Shown: piece by piece, positions 23,480 to 32,918 of the stretch
How the letters are laid out: every line of letters begins with the position of its first letter
Position numbering within the stretch: the first letter of the stretch is position 1
Source: CAZWBR01 sp964632305
Lineage (GTDB): Bacteria; Bacteroidota; Bacteroidia; Bacteroidales; Prolixibacteraceae
NCBI GenBank assembly: GCA_964632305.1
Contig: CAZWBR010000009.1
Span: 1-64,000 of the forward strand
DNA length: 64,000 bases
Direction: 5' to 3'
Notes under the pieces: model-generated
What the model was told of the DNA's origin: nothing
Database searches by the model: none
The model's input: only the letters and a program-made list of their open reading frames with translations
Position numbers and translations under genes: made by a program

Positions 23480-26400
23480 ATGAAAATAAAGTCACTACAG
23501 GATCTGGAATCCATAAAAAGCAGTTTTCGGGAAAAAGAAAAGGAGTATCTCTATATCGCACAGGTTTGTTATGGGGCGGGCTGCATCTCGTCGGACTGCC
23601 GCGAAGTGAAGGAGGCTTTTGTAAAGGCCCTTGAGCATGAAAATCTTCTCGGTAAGGTCAAGATTAACCTGACCGGCTGCATGGGCGCCTGTTCGCTCGG
23701 CCCGACGCTGATCGTCCATCCCGGCCGGACACTCTATTGCCACCTGAAGCCGGAGGATATGTCGCATATTGTCAAAGAGCATTTCCGGAAAGGGAAGATT
23801 GCCGAGCGTTTCTGCTATCAGGACCCGGAAAGCGGAAAGATCATTCCCGATCTGAACGAGGTGCCCTTCTTCAAGCATCAGAAAAAGATTGTGCTGCAGA
23901 ATTGCGGCGCGATCGATTTTGCATCGTTGGATGAATATATCGCCCGCGACGGTTATTTTGCCCTGAATAAAGTGTTGAAAGGAATGAAGTCGCTGGAGGT
24001 TGTGGATGAGATCAAGCGTTCGGGCCTTCGCGGACGGGGGGGCGGTGGATTCCCTACCGGCCTTAAATGGGAGATGGCTCATAAAGCTCTTAATGGGCAG
24101 AAATATATCATTTGCAATGCCGACGAGGGTGACCCGGGCGCCTTTATGGACCGTAGCCTGCTGGAAGGCGATCCTCACCTGGTGATTGAAGGGATGGCCA
24201 TCGGAGGCTATGCCATCGGTGCAACTAAAGGAGTCGTTTATATCCGTGCTGAATACCCTATCGCCATTGAGCGATTGACGATGGCGATTAAAAACGCACG
24301 AGAACAAGGATTGCTGGGCACCGATCTGTTTGGCTCCGGTTTTGATTTTGATATAGAAATACGTATCGGCGCCGGAGCATTTGTCTGCGGCGAGGAGACC
24401 GCCCTGATGGCCTCGGTTGAGGGACGGCGGGGTGAGCCCACCCAGAAGCCCCCCTTCCCGGTTCAGAGCGGTTTGTATGGCAAGCCGACCGTGATCAATA
24501 ACGTGGAGACTTTCGGCAATATTGCACCGATCGTTCTGAAGGGAGCCGACTGGTTCGCCTCCATCGGTACCGAGAAGAGTAAAGGAACTAAAGTGTTTGC
24601 CCTGGCCGGAGACATCAATATCAAAGGATTGATCGAGGTGCCGATGGGTATCCCGTTAGGGGAGATCATCTATAAGATTGGCGGGGGCATCCCGCGCGGG
24701 AAGAGTTTTAAAGTGGCCCAGACCGGCGGCCCTTCAGGCGGGTGTCTGACCCCGATGCACCTGAACACTTCGATCGATTATGATTCGCTGGTCAAACATG
24801 GGGCGATCATGGGCTCCGGCGGATTGATCTGTGCCGATGAGGACACTTGTATGGTGGATATGGCCCGCTTCTTTATGGATTTTGTGCAGGAGGAGTCGTG
24901 CGGAAAATGTACTCCCTGCCGAATCGGGACGAAACGGATGCTGGAGATCCTTGAACGGATCACTCATGGTGAAGGACGTGAAGGGGATGTGGAAACGCTG
25001 ATTGAGCTGGGTACAGCGATAAAAGAGTCAGCTATCTGTGGTTTGGGACAGACTGCCCCTAACCCGGTGCTGAGTACGATCAAATATTTCCGGCATGAAT
25101 ATGATGAACATATCCGCAATAAATATTGCCGGTCCGGGGTGTGCAGCGAGCTCTTTATCTCGCCCTGCCAGAATGCCTGTCCGGCAGGGGTCAATGTCCC
25201 GGGCTATATCGCTCTGATTGCCGCCGGCCGGGTTCGCGACGCCTATAACCTGATCCGTCAGGAGAATCCGTTCCCGTCGATTTGCGGCCGGGTCTGCACC
25301 CATCCCTGCGAGAGCAAATGCCGCCGGGCCCAGATCGATGAACCGATCGCGATAGCCGATCTGAAACGGTATGCTGCCGATTATGTGATGAACTCCGATG
25401 AGCCGTTTATGAGCCTGATGTTTCAGCGCAACGGAAAATCGGTAAGTATTATTGGGGCAGGGCCTTCAGGATTGACCTGTGGTTACTACCTGGCCCGCTT
25501 GGGTTACGCGGTCGATATTTACGAAGAAAAACCGGTGGCCGGTGGAATACTTGCCTACGGCATTCCCGAATACCGACAACCGAAGGATGTGCTGAAGCGT
25601 GAGATCGATGCCATCACCCAGGCCGGGATTAATATCTTCTACAACACGAAGGTGGGAGAACAAATCACTTTCAACGAGCTTAAGGCCAAATACGATGCGG
25701 TTTATATTGCTACTGGAACCCAGTTATCTCATAAGATCGGCATCAAAGGTGAAGAGAAAGAGGGAATCTACCACGGACTTGATTTCCTGCGCGATGTCAA
25801 CCTGCAGAAGAATGTCAAGGTTAGTGGAACCGTTGCCGTAATTGGCGGCGGAAACACTGCGATCGATGCGGCCCGTTCCGCTATCCGCCTGGGAGCGGAG
25901 AAAGTTCATATCCTCTATCGCCGGACCAAAGCGGAGATGCCAGCCGACAACCGGGAGATTCAGGATGCCCTCGATGAAGGAGTGATCCTTCATGAGCTGG
26001 TGGCCCCGGTACGCTTTATCGGCAACGGCAGGGTGACTAAAATCGAATGTGTCAAAATGCAGCCCGGCGAGTTTGGGAAAGACGGGCGCCGGGTCCCGGT
26101 CAGGATTCCTGATTCGGAATTCACCCTGGAGATCGATCTGGCCATCCCGGCCGTCAGCCAATATTCCGATTTGCCCTTTGTTACTAAAGCCGAAGTGGAG
26201 ATTACCGAATGGGGCACTTTCGTAGTCGATCCGGCCACTCAGATGACCACCCAGCCCGGGGTCTTTGCCGGAGGCGATGTGGCCCGCGGTTCCGATGTGG
26301 TGATTACCGCCATTGCCGACGGTAAGAACGCGGCCAAATCAATCGACAAGTTTCTGGGCGGGAAGGGAATCCTGAATACCGGCGAACCGATCGACATTCC

Positions 26401-26566
26401 ACGCATCCATCCCGAAGAGGGCAATACGGTAGAACACGAGCGTTTCACGATGCGTTACCTCGATCTGGAAAAACGAAAGAACAGTTTTGACGAGGTGGCC
26501 CAGGGATTCCATAAGTTAAACGCGATAGCAGAGGCGATGCGCTGCCTGCAATGTTCCAGACACTAA
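23480..26566 (+). CDS. hydB: HydB-like NuoF subunit fused to a GltD-like NAD(P)H oxidoreductase
   Basis: In this 1028-residue flavoprotein, residues 1-115 are a thioredoxin-like [2Fe-2S] domain (CYGAGCISSDC, CMGACSLG). Residues 140-540 are NuoF: GRGGGGFPTG (about 185, NADH/FMN), DEGDPGAF, GAFVCGEETAL and cluster ligands CGKCTPCRIGT (about 474). Residues 555-635 form a Fer4_20 double [4Fe-4S] domain (CQNACPAGVNVPGYI, ICGRVCTHPCESKC). Residues 640-1028 are a glutamate-synthase-small-subunit/NfnB-type reductase with FAD loop IIGAGPSGLTCG (about 659) and NADP loop GGGNTAIDAARSA (about 790). The usual HydB C-terminal ferredoxin domain is replaced by this module. The complex may therefore handle two nicotinamide cofactors. 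Its end overlaps the next reading frame, but the hydA ATG lies 18 bp downstream. Confidence 0.93.
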   Translation: MKIKSLQDLESIKSSFREKEKEYLYIAQVCYGAGCISSDCREVKEAFVKALEHENLLGKVKINLTGCMGACSLGPTLIVHPGRTLYCHLKPEDMSHIVKEHFRKGKIAERFCYQDPESGKIIPDLNEVPFFKHQKKIVLQNCGAIDFASLDEYIARDGYFALNKVLKGMKSLEVVDEIKRSGLRGRGGGGFPTGLKWEMAHKALNGQKYIICNADEGDPGAFMDRSLLEGDPHLVIEGMAIGGYAIGATKGVVYIRAEYPIAIERLTMAIKNAREQGLLGTDLFGSGFDFDIEIRIGAGAFVCGEETALMASVEGRRGEPTQKPPFPVQSGLYGKPTVINNVETFGNIAPIVLKGADWFASIGTEKSKGTKVFALAGDINIKGLIEVPMGIPLGEIIYKIGGGIPRGKSFKVAQTGGPSGGCLTPMHLNTSIDYDSLVKHGAIMGSGGLICADEDTCMVDMARFFMDFVQEESCGKCTPCRIGTKRMLEILERITHGEGREGDVETLIELGTAIKESAICGLGQTAPNPVLSTIKYFRHEYDEHIRNKYCRSGVCSELFISPCQNACPAGVNVPGYIALIAAGRVRDAYNLIRQENPFPSICGRVCTHPCESKCRRAQIDEPIAIADLKRYAADYVMNSDEPFMSLMFQRNGKSVSIIGAGPSGLTCGYYLARLGYAVDIYEEKPVAGGILAYGIPEYRQPKDVLKREIDAITQAGINIFYNTKVGEQITFNELKAKYDAVYIATGTQLSHKIGIKGEEKEGIYHGLDFLRDVNLQKNVKVSGTVAVIGGGNTAIDAARSAIRLGAEKVHILYRRTKAEMPADNREIQDALDEGVILHELVAPVRFIGNGRVTKIECVKMQPGEFGKDGRRVPVRIPDSEFTLEIDLAIPAVSQYSDLPFVTKAEVEITEWGTFVVDPATQMTTQPGVFAGGDVARGSDVVITAIADGKNAAKSIDKFLGGKGILNTGEPIDIPRIHPEEGNTVEHERFTMRYLDLEKRKNSFDEVAQGFHKLNAIAEAMRCLQCSRH

Positions 26567-26583
26567 CCAAAAGAACGAAAACT

Positions 26584-28365
26584 ATGGCAATGATCAATCT
26601 TACTATCAACAATAAAGCGATTCAGGTCGAAGAGGGTACCACCATCTTTGAAGCGGCGAAAAAGAATAATATCCTGATCCCTCACTTTTGCTACCTGGAG
26701 AACGTTCATCAGATCGGGGCGTGCCGGATCTGTGTCGTGGAGGTGGAAGGGGCTAAGACACTGATGGCCTCCTGCGTTACGGCAGTGGCCGAAGGGATGA
26801 AGGTACAGACCAATTCGGAAAAGGTGCGTAAAGTCAGGAAGGTTCTTTATGAGCTGATCCTGTCCGATCATCCGAAAGAGTGTCTGGGTTGCTGGCGCAA
26901 CCAAAACTGCGAATTGCAGGAGTTGGGAGAACTTATCCAGGTCACCGAATTCCGGTATGAAGGAGTTAAATCGAAAGATGTGATCGATATCTCCAGTCCC
27001 TCGATCGTGCGCGACAGTTCGAAATGTATCCTGTGCCGGCGCTGTGTCACCGTCTGTAACGAGATTCAGGGGGTCGGGCTGATGAATCCGCATCACCGCG
27101 GTTTTGCCACCTTTATTGGTCCGTCGGAGGATGAACTGCTGGGCGAATCGATCTGTACCAACTGCGGACAGTGCGTGCTGGTCTGTCCGGTGGGGGCATT
27201 AAAAGAGAAAGATTCGACGGAACTGGTTTGGGAAGCTTTGTTGGATAAGTCGAAGACGGTGGTGGTTCAGACGGCTCCGGCCGTAAGGGCTGCCCTGGGC
27301 GAAAAATTTGGCTATGAACCGGGAACATTGGTCACCGGTAAGATGGCCTCTTCGTTGCGGGAACTGGGCTTCGACTATGTGTTTGATACCAATTTCGCGG
27401 CCGACCTGACCATCATGGAGGAGGGGACCGAATTCCTTGAAAGGGTAAAAGCTAAATTTACCTCCCCGACCAATGGCATCGCTTTGCCAATGATTACCAG
27501 TTGCAGCCCGGGCTGGATTAAATATGTGGAGCACCATTATCCCGAGCATCTCGATCATCTTTCCAGTTGTAAATCGCCCCATATGATGCTGGGGGCCTTA
27601 ACCAAGTCCTATTTTGCCGATAAGATGGGGCTCGATCCTAAAGATATCTTCGTGGTGTCGGTGATGCCCTGTACGGCCAAAAAATTCGAGATCACCCGTC
27701 CCGAGATGCGGTTCAACGGATTCCGTGATGTGGATGCGGTGATCACTACCCGGGAGCTGGCTCGCATGATTAAAGATGCCGGGATCGACTTCAGGGAACT
27801 TCCCGATAGCGGTTTCGATTCGCCGTTGGGTATGTCTTCAGGGGCAGCCGATATTTTCGGGACAACGGGTGGCGTGATGGAAGCCGCTATCCGAACGGTT
27901 TATGAGCTGGTGACCGGTCGGGAATTGCCGATGGATGGCCTTCATGTTCAGCCACTGGCCGGATTAAAAAGGGTCAAGACTGCGGATCTGAAGATTGAGA
28001 ACCCGCGCGAAGAATATGCTTTTTTGGATGGGGTCACCGTAAAGGTGGCGGTCACCAGCGGATTAAAGGGAGCAGCCGAACTGCTGGAGGAGATTAAGGA
28101 TGGCAAGAGTCCCTACCATTTTATCGAGGTGATGGGCTGTCCGGGCGGATGTATCAGTGGGGGCGGACAGCCCCGTCCGGTCGATGATGCGATCCGGCAG
28201 AAACGGCTTGAAGCGATCTATCGGGAAGATGAGGGTAAGAAGCTGCGCAAGTCGCATGAAAATGAAGATATCCTGACTCTTTACCAGGAATTTTTAGGTC
28301 ACCCGTTGGGTCATCTGTCACATGAATTACTGCACACCCATTATGTGAAAAGGAATAAGAATTAG
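26584..28365 (+). CDS. hydA: [FeFe] hydrogenase catalytic subunit HydA
   Basis: This 593-residue hydrogenase starts at the first ATG after the hydB stop; an in-frame extension upstream would begin inside hydB and lacks conservation. The order is: N-terminal [2Fe-2S] domain (CYLENV, GACRICVVE, SC), the His-ligated cluster HPKECLGCWRNQNC, two [4Fe-4S] motifs (CILCRRCVTVC and CTNCGQCVLVC), then the H-cluster motifs L1 TSCSPGW (Cys307), L2 MPCTAKKFE (Cys363) and L3 MGCPGGCISGGGQP (Cys519, Cys523), and a C-terminal small-subunit helix (LGHLSHELLHTHY). All H-cluster ligands are present. With HydB/HydC it resembles group A3, electron-bifurcating enzymes that use or release H2 with NAD(H) and ferredoxin. 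The HydEFG maturases are not in the window. Confidence 0.95.
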   Translation: MAMINLTINNKAIQVEEGTTIFEAAKKNNILIPHFCYLENVHQIGACRICVVEVEGAKTLMASCVTAVAEGMKVQTNSEKVRKVRKVLYELILSDHPKECLGCWRNQNCELQELGELIQVTEFRYEGVKSKDVIDISSPSIVRDSSKCILCRRCVTVCNEIQGVGLMNPHHRGFATFIGPSEDELLGESICTNCGQCVLVCPVGALKEKDSTELVWEALLDKSKTVVVQTAPAVRAALGEKFGYEPGTLVTGKMASSLRELGFDYVFDTNFAADLTIMEEGTEFLERVKAKFTSPTNGIALPMITSCSPGWIKYVEHHYPEHLDHLSSCKSPHMMLGALTKSYFADKMGLDPKDIFVVSVMPCTAKKFEITRPEMRFNGFRDVDAVITTRELARMIKDAGIDFRELPDSGFDSPLGMSSGAADIFGTTGGVMEAAIRTVYELVTGRELPMDGLHVQPLAGLKRVKTADLKIENPREEYAFLDGVTVKVAVTSGLKGAAELLEEIKDGKSPYHFIEVMGCPGGCISGGGQPRPVDDAIRQKRLEAIYREDEGKKLRKSHENEDILTLYQEFLGHPLGHLSHELLHTHYVKRNKN

Positions 28366-28367
28366 AA

Positions 28368-28399
28368 AAAACTGCCGGTGGATGATCCGCCGGCAGTTT
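28368..28399. terminator. Bidirectional terminator between hydA and the LytTR regulator
   Basis: The arms AAACTGCCGG and CCGGCAGTTT pair perfectly over 10 bp around a loop of about 11 nt. A-rich and T-rich flanks suit termination of both convergent transcripts. Confidence 0.75.
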
Positions 28400-28414
28400 A
28401 ATTAAGATTATTAA

Positions 28415-29107
28415 TTATTTTCCTTTCATTAGCCGTTCAAGCAGATGATCCTTATATTGTTCTGATACTGCCAGTTTGTGGTTGCCGGTTTTGACCAGAT
28501 TTCCTTCGATATGTTCTATACGGGGAAGATTCACGATGGCTGAACGGTGTATCTTTTGAAACGAGAGCCCCACCAGCCTTTCTTCCCAGCTTTTCAGCGT
28601 CCCATGAACCGTCAGTTTCTTATCCGAACAGACAAGCGTAACATAATCGCCGCAGGCTTCAATAAAAAGAATGTCGTCCGGATCGATCTGGTAGATACGA
28701 CGGTCAGCTTTTACACTGATCTTGCGGGAAATTGGAGGTGTGACTTTTGTATTAAGCCGTTCCCTGGCTTTGTTCACCGCTTTGCAGAACCGTTCGAAGG
28801 AGAAAGGCTTAAGCAGAAAATCGACCACCTCCAGATCGAAGCCATCGACGGCATATTCGGGATAGGCTGTCGTGAAGATGACCAAAGGGGGGTGGATTAG
28901 CGAACGTAGAAAACTTACCCCTGACATTCCCGGCAGGTTAATATCCAGAAAGATCAAATCGGGAGTGTGGTCCTCCAGCCACTCCTGTGCAGTGAAGGCA
29001 TCGGGAAATGAACCTCCGGAATTCAGTCCGGGACAATTCCCCACGTAGTGTTCCAAAAGCTCACAGGCCGCTGGTTCGTCTTCTATGATGATGCAGTTGA
29101 TACTCAC
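28415..29107 (-). CDS. LytTR-family response regulator
   Basis: The 230-residue regulator has an N-terminal receiver domain (IIIEDEPAAC; phosphoacceptor Asp in LIFLDINLPGMSG, about residue 56; TTAYPEYAVDGF; Lys in FLLKPFSFERF) and a C-terminal LytTR DNA-binding domain (about 130-228: ILFIEACGDYV, KLTVHGTLKSWEERL, FQKIHRSAIVNL). It is the partner of the histidine kinase whose gene ends 9 bp upstream. The operon is convergent with the hydrogenase genes. Whether it regulates them cannot be told. Confidence 0.93.
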   Translation of the reverse strand: MSINCIIIEDEPAACELLEHYVGNCPGLNSGGSFPDAFTAQEWLEDHTPDLIFLDINLPGMSGVSFLRSLIHPPLVIFTTAYPEYAVDGFDLEVVDFLLKPFSFERFCKAVNKARERLNTKVTPPISRKISVKADRRIYQIDPDDILFIEACGDYVTLVCSDKKLTVHGTLKSWEERLVGLSFQKIHRSAIVNLPRIEHIEGNLVKTGNHKLAVSEQYKDHLLERLMKGK

Positions 29108-29116
29108 GAAAGTCTG

Positions 29117-30355
29117 TTATTTTAGATCTATTCTCAGCTCAACCCTGAAAATGCCATTCTCCTCCTGAAAGAGCAGGGTATGGCGGTCGGGATACAACAA
29201 ATTTAATCTTTTTTCCACGTTTTGGAGACCGATTCCCCCATTCTCCTCTCCTAACGAATTTTCCCGCGGCGCAATGGGATTTTCGGTTCTGAATGATAAC
29301 TCTTTCCCGTCGAAGGTGACGGAAATCGTGATTGTTCCTTGTTTATTCCCGATACCATGCTTGAAACAATTCTCTGCCAGGGGCAACAACAATAGCGGAG
29401 CGATCGGCGTCTCCCCGAATTCTCCTTCTTCAGTAAAGATGACTTTCGTTAATTGGGGATTGATCCGCTCTTTTTGTAACCCGATATAGGTACGGATAAT
29501 TTCAATTTCCTTGGACAGCGGGATCGATTCGCTGGAAGTGTCGTAAAGGATGTAGCGGAGAAAATCGGAAAGCTGTAGAATGACATCTTTGGTCCGGTCG
29601 TCATTTTTTGAGGCTAATGAGTAGATGGTATTCAGATTATTAAACAGGAAATGGGGATTGATTTGTGCCTTCAGCGCCGAAAGTTCGTTGCGTGCCTCGT
29701 CGCGTTTGGCAATCATCAACCGGGCGTATTGCCAGACCAGGAAGATTAGTGTGGTAAATGTGATGTATCCGGCCATAATCAGGATCAATTCCCAGATCCG
29801 GTAATAGGAAATAAAGAATAATTCAGGAATAATCTTGTCGATAAACAGGTTGAAGATGGAATAGTTCAGTATTCCGGCCAGTGAGGCCAGTGCGACGGCA
29901 GCAGAAAGATAACGGATAAACTGGCCCTTTGTCAGATAACGGCTGATAAAGATGCTCAAATTCAAATACACTGCGGCAATAATGGTTAGATGAAAGATCA
30001 GGATATACATGAAATCTTTGATGAAAAAGAGGGCGAACAGGGAAAAATCAAGATCCTCCTTAGGAAAGATCAACTGGTAAACCACATATCCGATCGAAAC
30101 GACCAGGAAGGTGGTGACGCCTATCTTAATCCGTCTGCCAATCGGTCTGACCATCCAGATAAAAGGCATTAACAGATATAAGATGAAGACACAGTTGATG
30201 ATCAGAATGGCCGACCATTCAACTTCCATCCCGTCTATCTCAAACGTTGATTCGACACCATGGTTCAGGATGACATGCCAGCAATTGAAAGAGATGATCC
30301 AGAACAATAAATGGATGGCGATCAGCAGTAGCTTATTGTAATTTATGGTTTTCAT
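29117..30355 (-). CDS. LytS-type sensor histidine kinase
   Basis: In this 412-residue kinase, residues 1-215 contain about six membrane helices with little periplasmic loop. The kinase core follows: KAQINPHFLFNNLNTIYSL with the phosphorylated His (about residue 238), then a GHKL ATPase (PLLLLPLAENCFKHG, N box about residue 335; GIGLQNVEKRLNLLYP near the C-terminus). This is the His_kinase/LytS arrangement common in Bacteroidota. It is sandwiched in a tight operon: lipoprotein gene 7 bp before and LytTR regulator 9 bp after. The signal is unknown. Confidence 0.92.
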   Translation of the reverse strand: MKTINYNKLLLIAIHLLFWIISFNCWHVILNHGVESTFEIDGMEVEWSAILIINCVFILYLLMPFIWMVRPIGRRIKIGVTTFLVVSIGYVVYQLIFPKEDLDFSLFALFFIKDFMYILIFHLTIIAAVYLNLSIFISRYLTKGQFIRYLSAAVALASLAGILNYSIFNLFIDKIIPELFFISYYRIWELILIMAGYITFTTLIFLVWQYARLMIAKRDEARNELSALKAQINPHFLFNNLNTIYSLASKNDDRTKDVILQLSDFLRYILYDTSSESIPLSKEIEIIRTYIGLQKERINPQLTKVIFTEEGEFGETPIAPLLLLPLAENCFKHGIGNKQGTITISVTFDGKELSFRTENPIAPRENSLGEENGGIGLQNVEKRLNLLYPDRHTLLFQEENGIFRVELRIDLK

Positions 30356-30362
30356 GGCTTCG

Positions 30363-31076
30363 TTAGTTTATCCGGTTTAGTTTTAATTTAGCTTGCTGGG
30401 TATCCCAGTCGATAAAACGTTTCTCTTCGCCGTAGCGCTCCAGCATTCCGGTCAGTTCAGCCGACGGACCGGTCAGCAATAGTCTGCCGGCCTCTCTGAC
30501 CCACCGATAGCTCAGCCGCACCCGTTTGTTTTCCAGCATATCCTTTACCGAATCGGAACCTAACCACGATAGAGTAACCTGGTTGTTGTGCCGGTCGACT
30601 TTAGCCAGGGTATGAATCTTAAAATAACTGTCATTAACCAACCTTGATTTGTTAAGGTTGTTTTCCAAAGGGAGAAAGTCGGCATAGAGATTTTTGCCAA
30701 CCGTAAAAAATACCACTTTAAAATTGATCAGGACCGAACAGGTGGTGCCTCCGGATAATTGAGCGTGGTAATAGTTTAAAGGATGAAAGACGCTTGAGTC
30801 ACGGTTTAAATGGTCTTTCAGTCTCTCCTCCGAGAACTCCCGTCGGATAGTCCAAACGGAGGTCGTGTCCAACTGTTCCCAGACACTGCCCTTGGATTGG
30901 GTTGTGTCGGCGGGAGTATTGGTCTGAGCAGTTGTCCATATCCCTTCGATGTCGGGGATTAGGGTAATATTTTTTTCCTGGTAAAAGGGATTCAGCGAAC
31001 AGATCATGAAAAAATTATCACAAGCTGTAAACAGCAGAATCATTAGGGTGATCAGAAACATTTTTTGGTACTTCAT
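30363..31076 (-). CDS. Lipoprotein, first gene of the LytS/LytTR operon
   Basis: The 237-residue lipoprotein has a signal peptide with lipobox LFTAC (Cys19). The mature start (SLNPFYQEKNITLIPDIEGIW) resembles Bacteroidota lipoproteins that begin NP-Y-EKD-V-DP-L-GTW, which are probably small lipocalin-like beta-barrels. The remaining sequence is mostly beta, with no enzyme motif. It is only 7 bp upstream of the histidine kinase and lies in the same direction, so it is likely the envelope component of this signalling unit, perhaps sensing envelope state or a ligand; this role is inferred from context only. Confidence 0.7.
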   Translation of the reverse strand: MKYQKMFLITLMILLFTACDNFFMICSLNPFYQEKNITLIPDIEGIWTTAQTNTPADTTQSKGSVWEQLDTTSVWTIRREFSEERLKDHLNRDSSVFHPLNYYHAQLSGGTTCSVLINFKVVFFTVGKNLYADFLPLENNLNKSRLVNDSYFKIHTLAKVDRHNNQVTLSWLGSDSVKDMLENKRVRLSYRWVREAGRLLLTGPSAELTGMLERYGEEKRFIDWDTQQAKLKLNRIN

Positions 31077-31193
31077 GGAAGTAGTTTTTAATTACTTCAA
31101 CGAAGATAGGGGCTTACGCTACTAAAAGCCATTTTTTTCGATGGGTCTCCCTTTTTTTTCGATGAACAGGGATCTTTGCAGCCCCTGGTTGAT

Positions 31194-31317
31194 CCCAAGT
31201 CATTTTCCGGCAGCTCATCCGACCCCTCGGCTGAGCCCAAATAGTTTTCCGACAGCCCATCTAACCGTCATCTGAGTCCAAATCATTTCCCGGGAGATTA
31301 TCTGACCCCTCAGCCAG
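31194..31317. repeat. Degenerate 41-42-bp tandem repeat, three copies
   Basis: Copies at 31194-31235, 31236-31276 and 31277-31317 each run (C/T)CCAA-T-ATTT-CC through to a CTGAG or CCAG end. Identity between copies is roughly 65-75 percent by eye. It lies directly after the cysS stop, in the gap to the lipoprotein operon. Confidence 0.65.
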
Positions 31318-31333
31318 GTTTAAATCAGGTGTC

Positions 31334-32815
31334 TTATTTCTTTAGCTCCCACTCAAAGCCATCCTTCGTGTCTTTGATGACGAAGCCCAGTTCGGTGAGA
31401 CTGTTGCGGATTTTATCGGAAGTGGCCCAGTCTTTATTTTTCTTGGCTTCCATACGGAGATTCAGCAGCAGATCGACTACTTCGCCCAGCGTCTCGCTGT
31501 TGCCGCTCTCTTGCTGTTCAGCCATCTGCTGTAATCCCAGGATCTCGAAGACAAAGTCGTGGTAAAGCTTCTTCAGCTTTTCCAGATCAGTCGCCGTGAT
31601 GGTAGCGTTGCCGTCGTTAAGGGTATTGATCATCTTCACCCCGTCGAACAGGTGGGCGATCAGGATCGGGCTGTTCATATCGTCGTTCATCGCCTCAAAG
31701 CATCGGGCTTCCAGGGCGTTGATATCCACTGTTGAGGCGTCTGAAGTCTTCAGTTCATCCAGTAAGGCCACCGCTTTCAGCATACGTTCCATCCCTTTTT
31801 CGGCGGCTTGCAATGCCTCGTTCGAGAAATCGAGCGGACTGCGGTAGTGAGCCTGAAGGATAAAGAAGCGGATGGTCATCGGCGAATAGGCTTTCTCCAG
31901 CAGCGGGTGTGAGCCGGTGAACAGTTCGTCGAGCTTGATAAAATTACCCAGCGATTTGCCCATCTTCTGCCCGTTGATGGTGATCAGATTATTGTGCATC
32001 CAGTAGCGAACCGACTCATGTCCGAAACAGGCCATCCCTTGTGCCAATTCAGCCTCGTGGTGGGGGAAGAGTAAATCCATGCCCCCTCCGTGGATATCGA
32101 ACGATTCGCCCAGGTACTTGGTGCTCATCGCGGTACATTCAACGTGCCAGCCCGGGAACCCCGTTCCCCATGGCGATGGCCAACGCATGATATGCTCGGG
32201 GGTGGCATTTTTCCAAAGAGCAAAGTCAAGGCTTGAGCGTTTCTCGCTCTGTCCGTCCAGTTCGCGGGTATTGCTGTATAAATCTTCGATCCTGCGACCG
32301 GAAAGCTTCCCGTAATTATTCCTGGCGGCATACTTATCCACATCAAAATAGACCGAACCGTTGCTTTCATAAGCATAACCGGCCTCCAGTATTTTCCTCA
32401 CCACGTCGATCTGTTCAATAATATGTCCTGAGGCAGTCGGTTCAATACTTGGCGACAGTACATTCAACTGCTCCATGTTACGACGGTAGCTGTTGGTGTA
32501 GAGCTGAACAATTTCCATAGGCTCCAACTCCTCTACTTTGGCTTTGCGGCCGATCTTATCCTCACCTTCGTCGGCATCGTTCACCAGGTGGCCCACATCG
32601 GTGATGTTGCGGACATAACGGACTTTGTAACCAATATATTTCAGGTAACGGAAAAGCAGATCGAAGGTGATCGCCGGGCGGGAATGTCCCAGATGCGCAT
32701 CACCGTAAACCGTCGGACCGCAGACGTAAAGGCCGACATGACCGGGATTCAATGGCTCGAACACTTCTTTCTTCCGCGACAGCGTATTGTATATCGTCAA
32801 CTTTTCCATTGTCAT
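31334..32815 (-). CDS. cysS: Cysteinyl-tRNA synthetase
   Basis: This 493-residue class I synthetase has the zinc ligand and HIGH-type motif VCGPTVYGDAHLGHSRP (about residues 31-47), a GWHVECTAMS segment with further zinc ligands (HHEAELAQ), and the signature loop KMGKSLGN (about residue 275, KMSKS equivalent). A C-terminal helical DALR-type anticodon domain follows. It charges tRNA-Cys with cysteine. Length and motif order are normal. The start MTMEKLTIYN could also be the second Met, 6 bp later. It stands alone; a degenerate tandem repeat follows its stop. Confidence 0.96.
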   Translation of the reverse strand: MTMEKLTIYNTLSRKKEVFEPLNPGHVGLYVCGPTVYGDAHLGHSRPAITFDLLFRYLKYIGYKVRYVRNITDVGHLVNDADEGEDKIGRKAKVEELEPMEIVQLYTNSYRRNMEQLNVLSPSIEPTASGHIIEQIDVVRKILEAGYAYESNGSVYFDVDKYAARNNYGKLSGRRIEDLYSNTRELDGQSEKRSSLDFALWKNATPEHIMRWPSPWGTGFPGWHVECTAMSTKYLGESFDIHGGGMDLLFPHHEAELAQGMACFGHESVRYWMHNNLITINGQKMGKSLGNFIKLDELFTGSHPLLEKAYSPMTIRFFILQAHYRSPLDFSNEALQAAEKGMERMLKAVALLDELKTSDASTVDINALEARCFEAMNDDMNSPILIAHLFDGVKMINTLNDGNATITATDLEKLKKLYHDFVFEILGLQQMAEQQESGNSETLGEVVDLLLNLRMEAKKNKDWATSDKIRNSLTELGFVIKDTKDGFEWELKK

Positions 32816-32918
32816 TGTGCTTAACTAATTGAACGGCAAATTTAGAAAAAATATTTCCAGGTAGGGGAAATTTTTCGGGCGATAAGTGATGGGCCGCAAA
32901 AACGATAGGTGAAACCGG

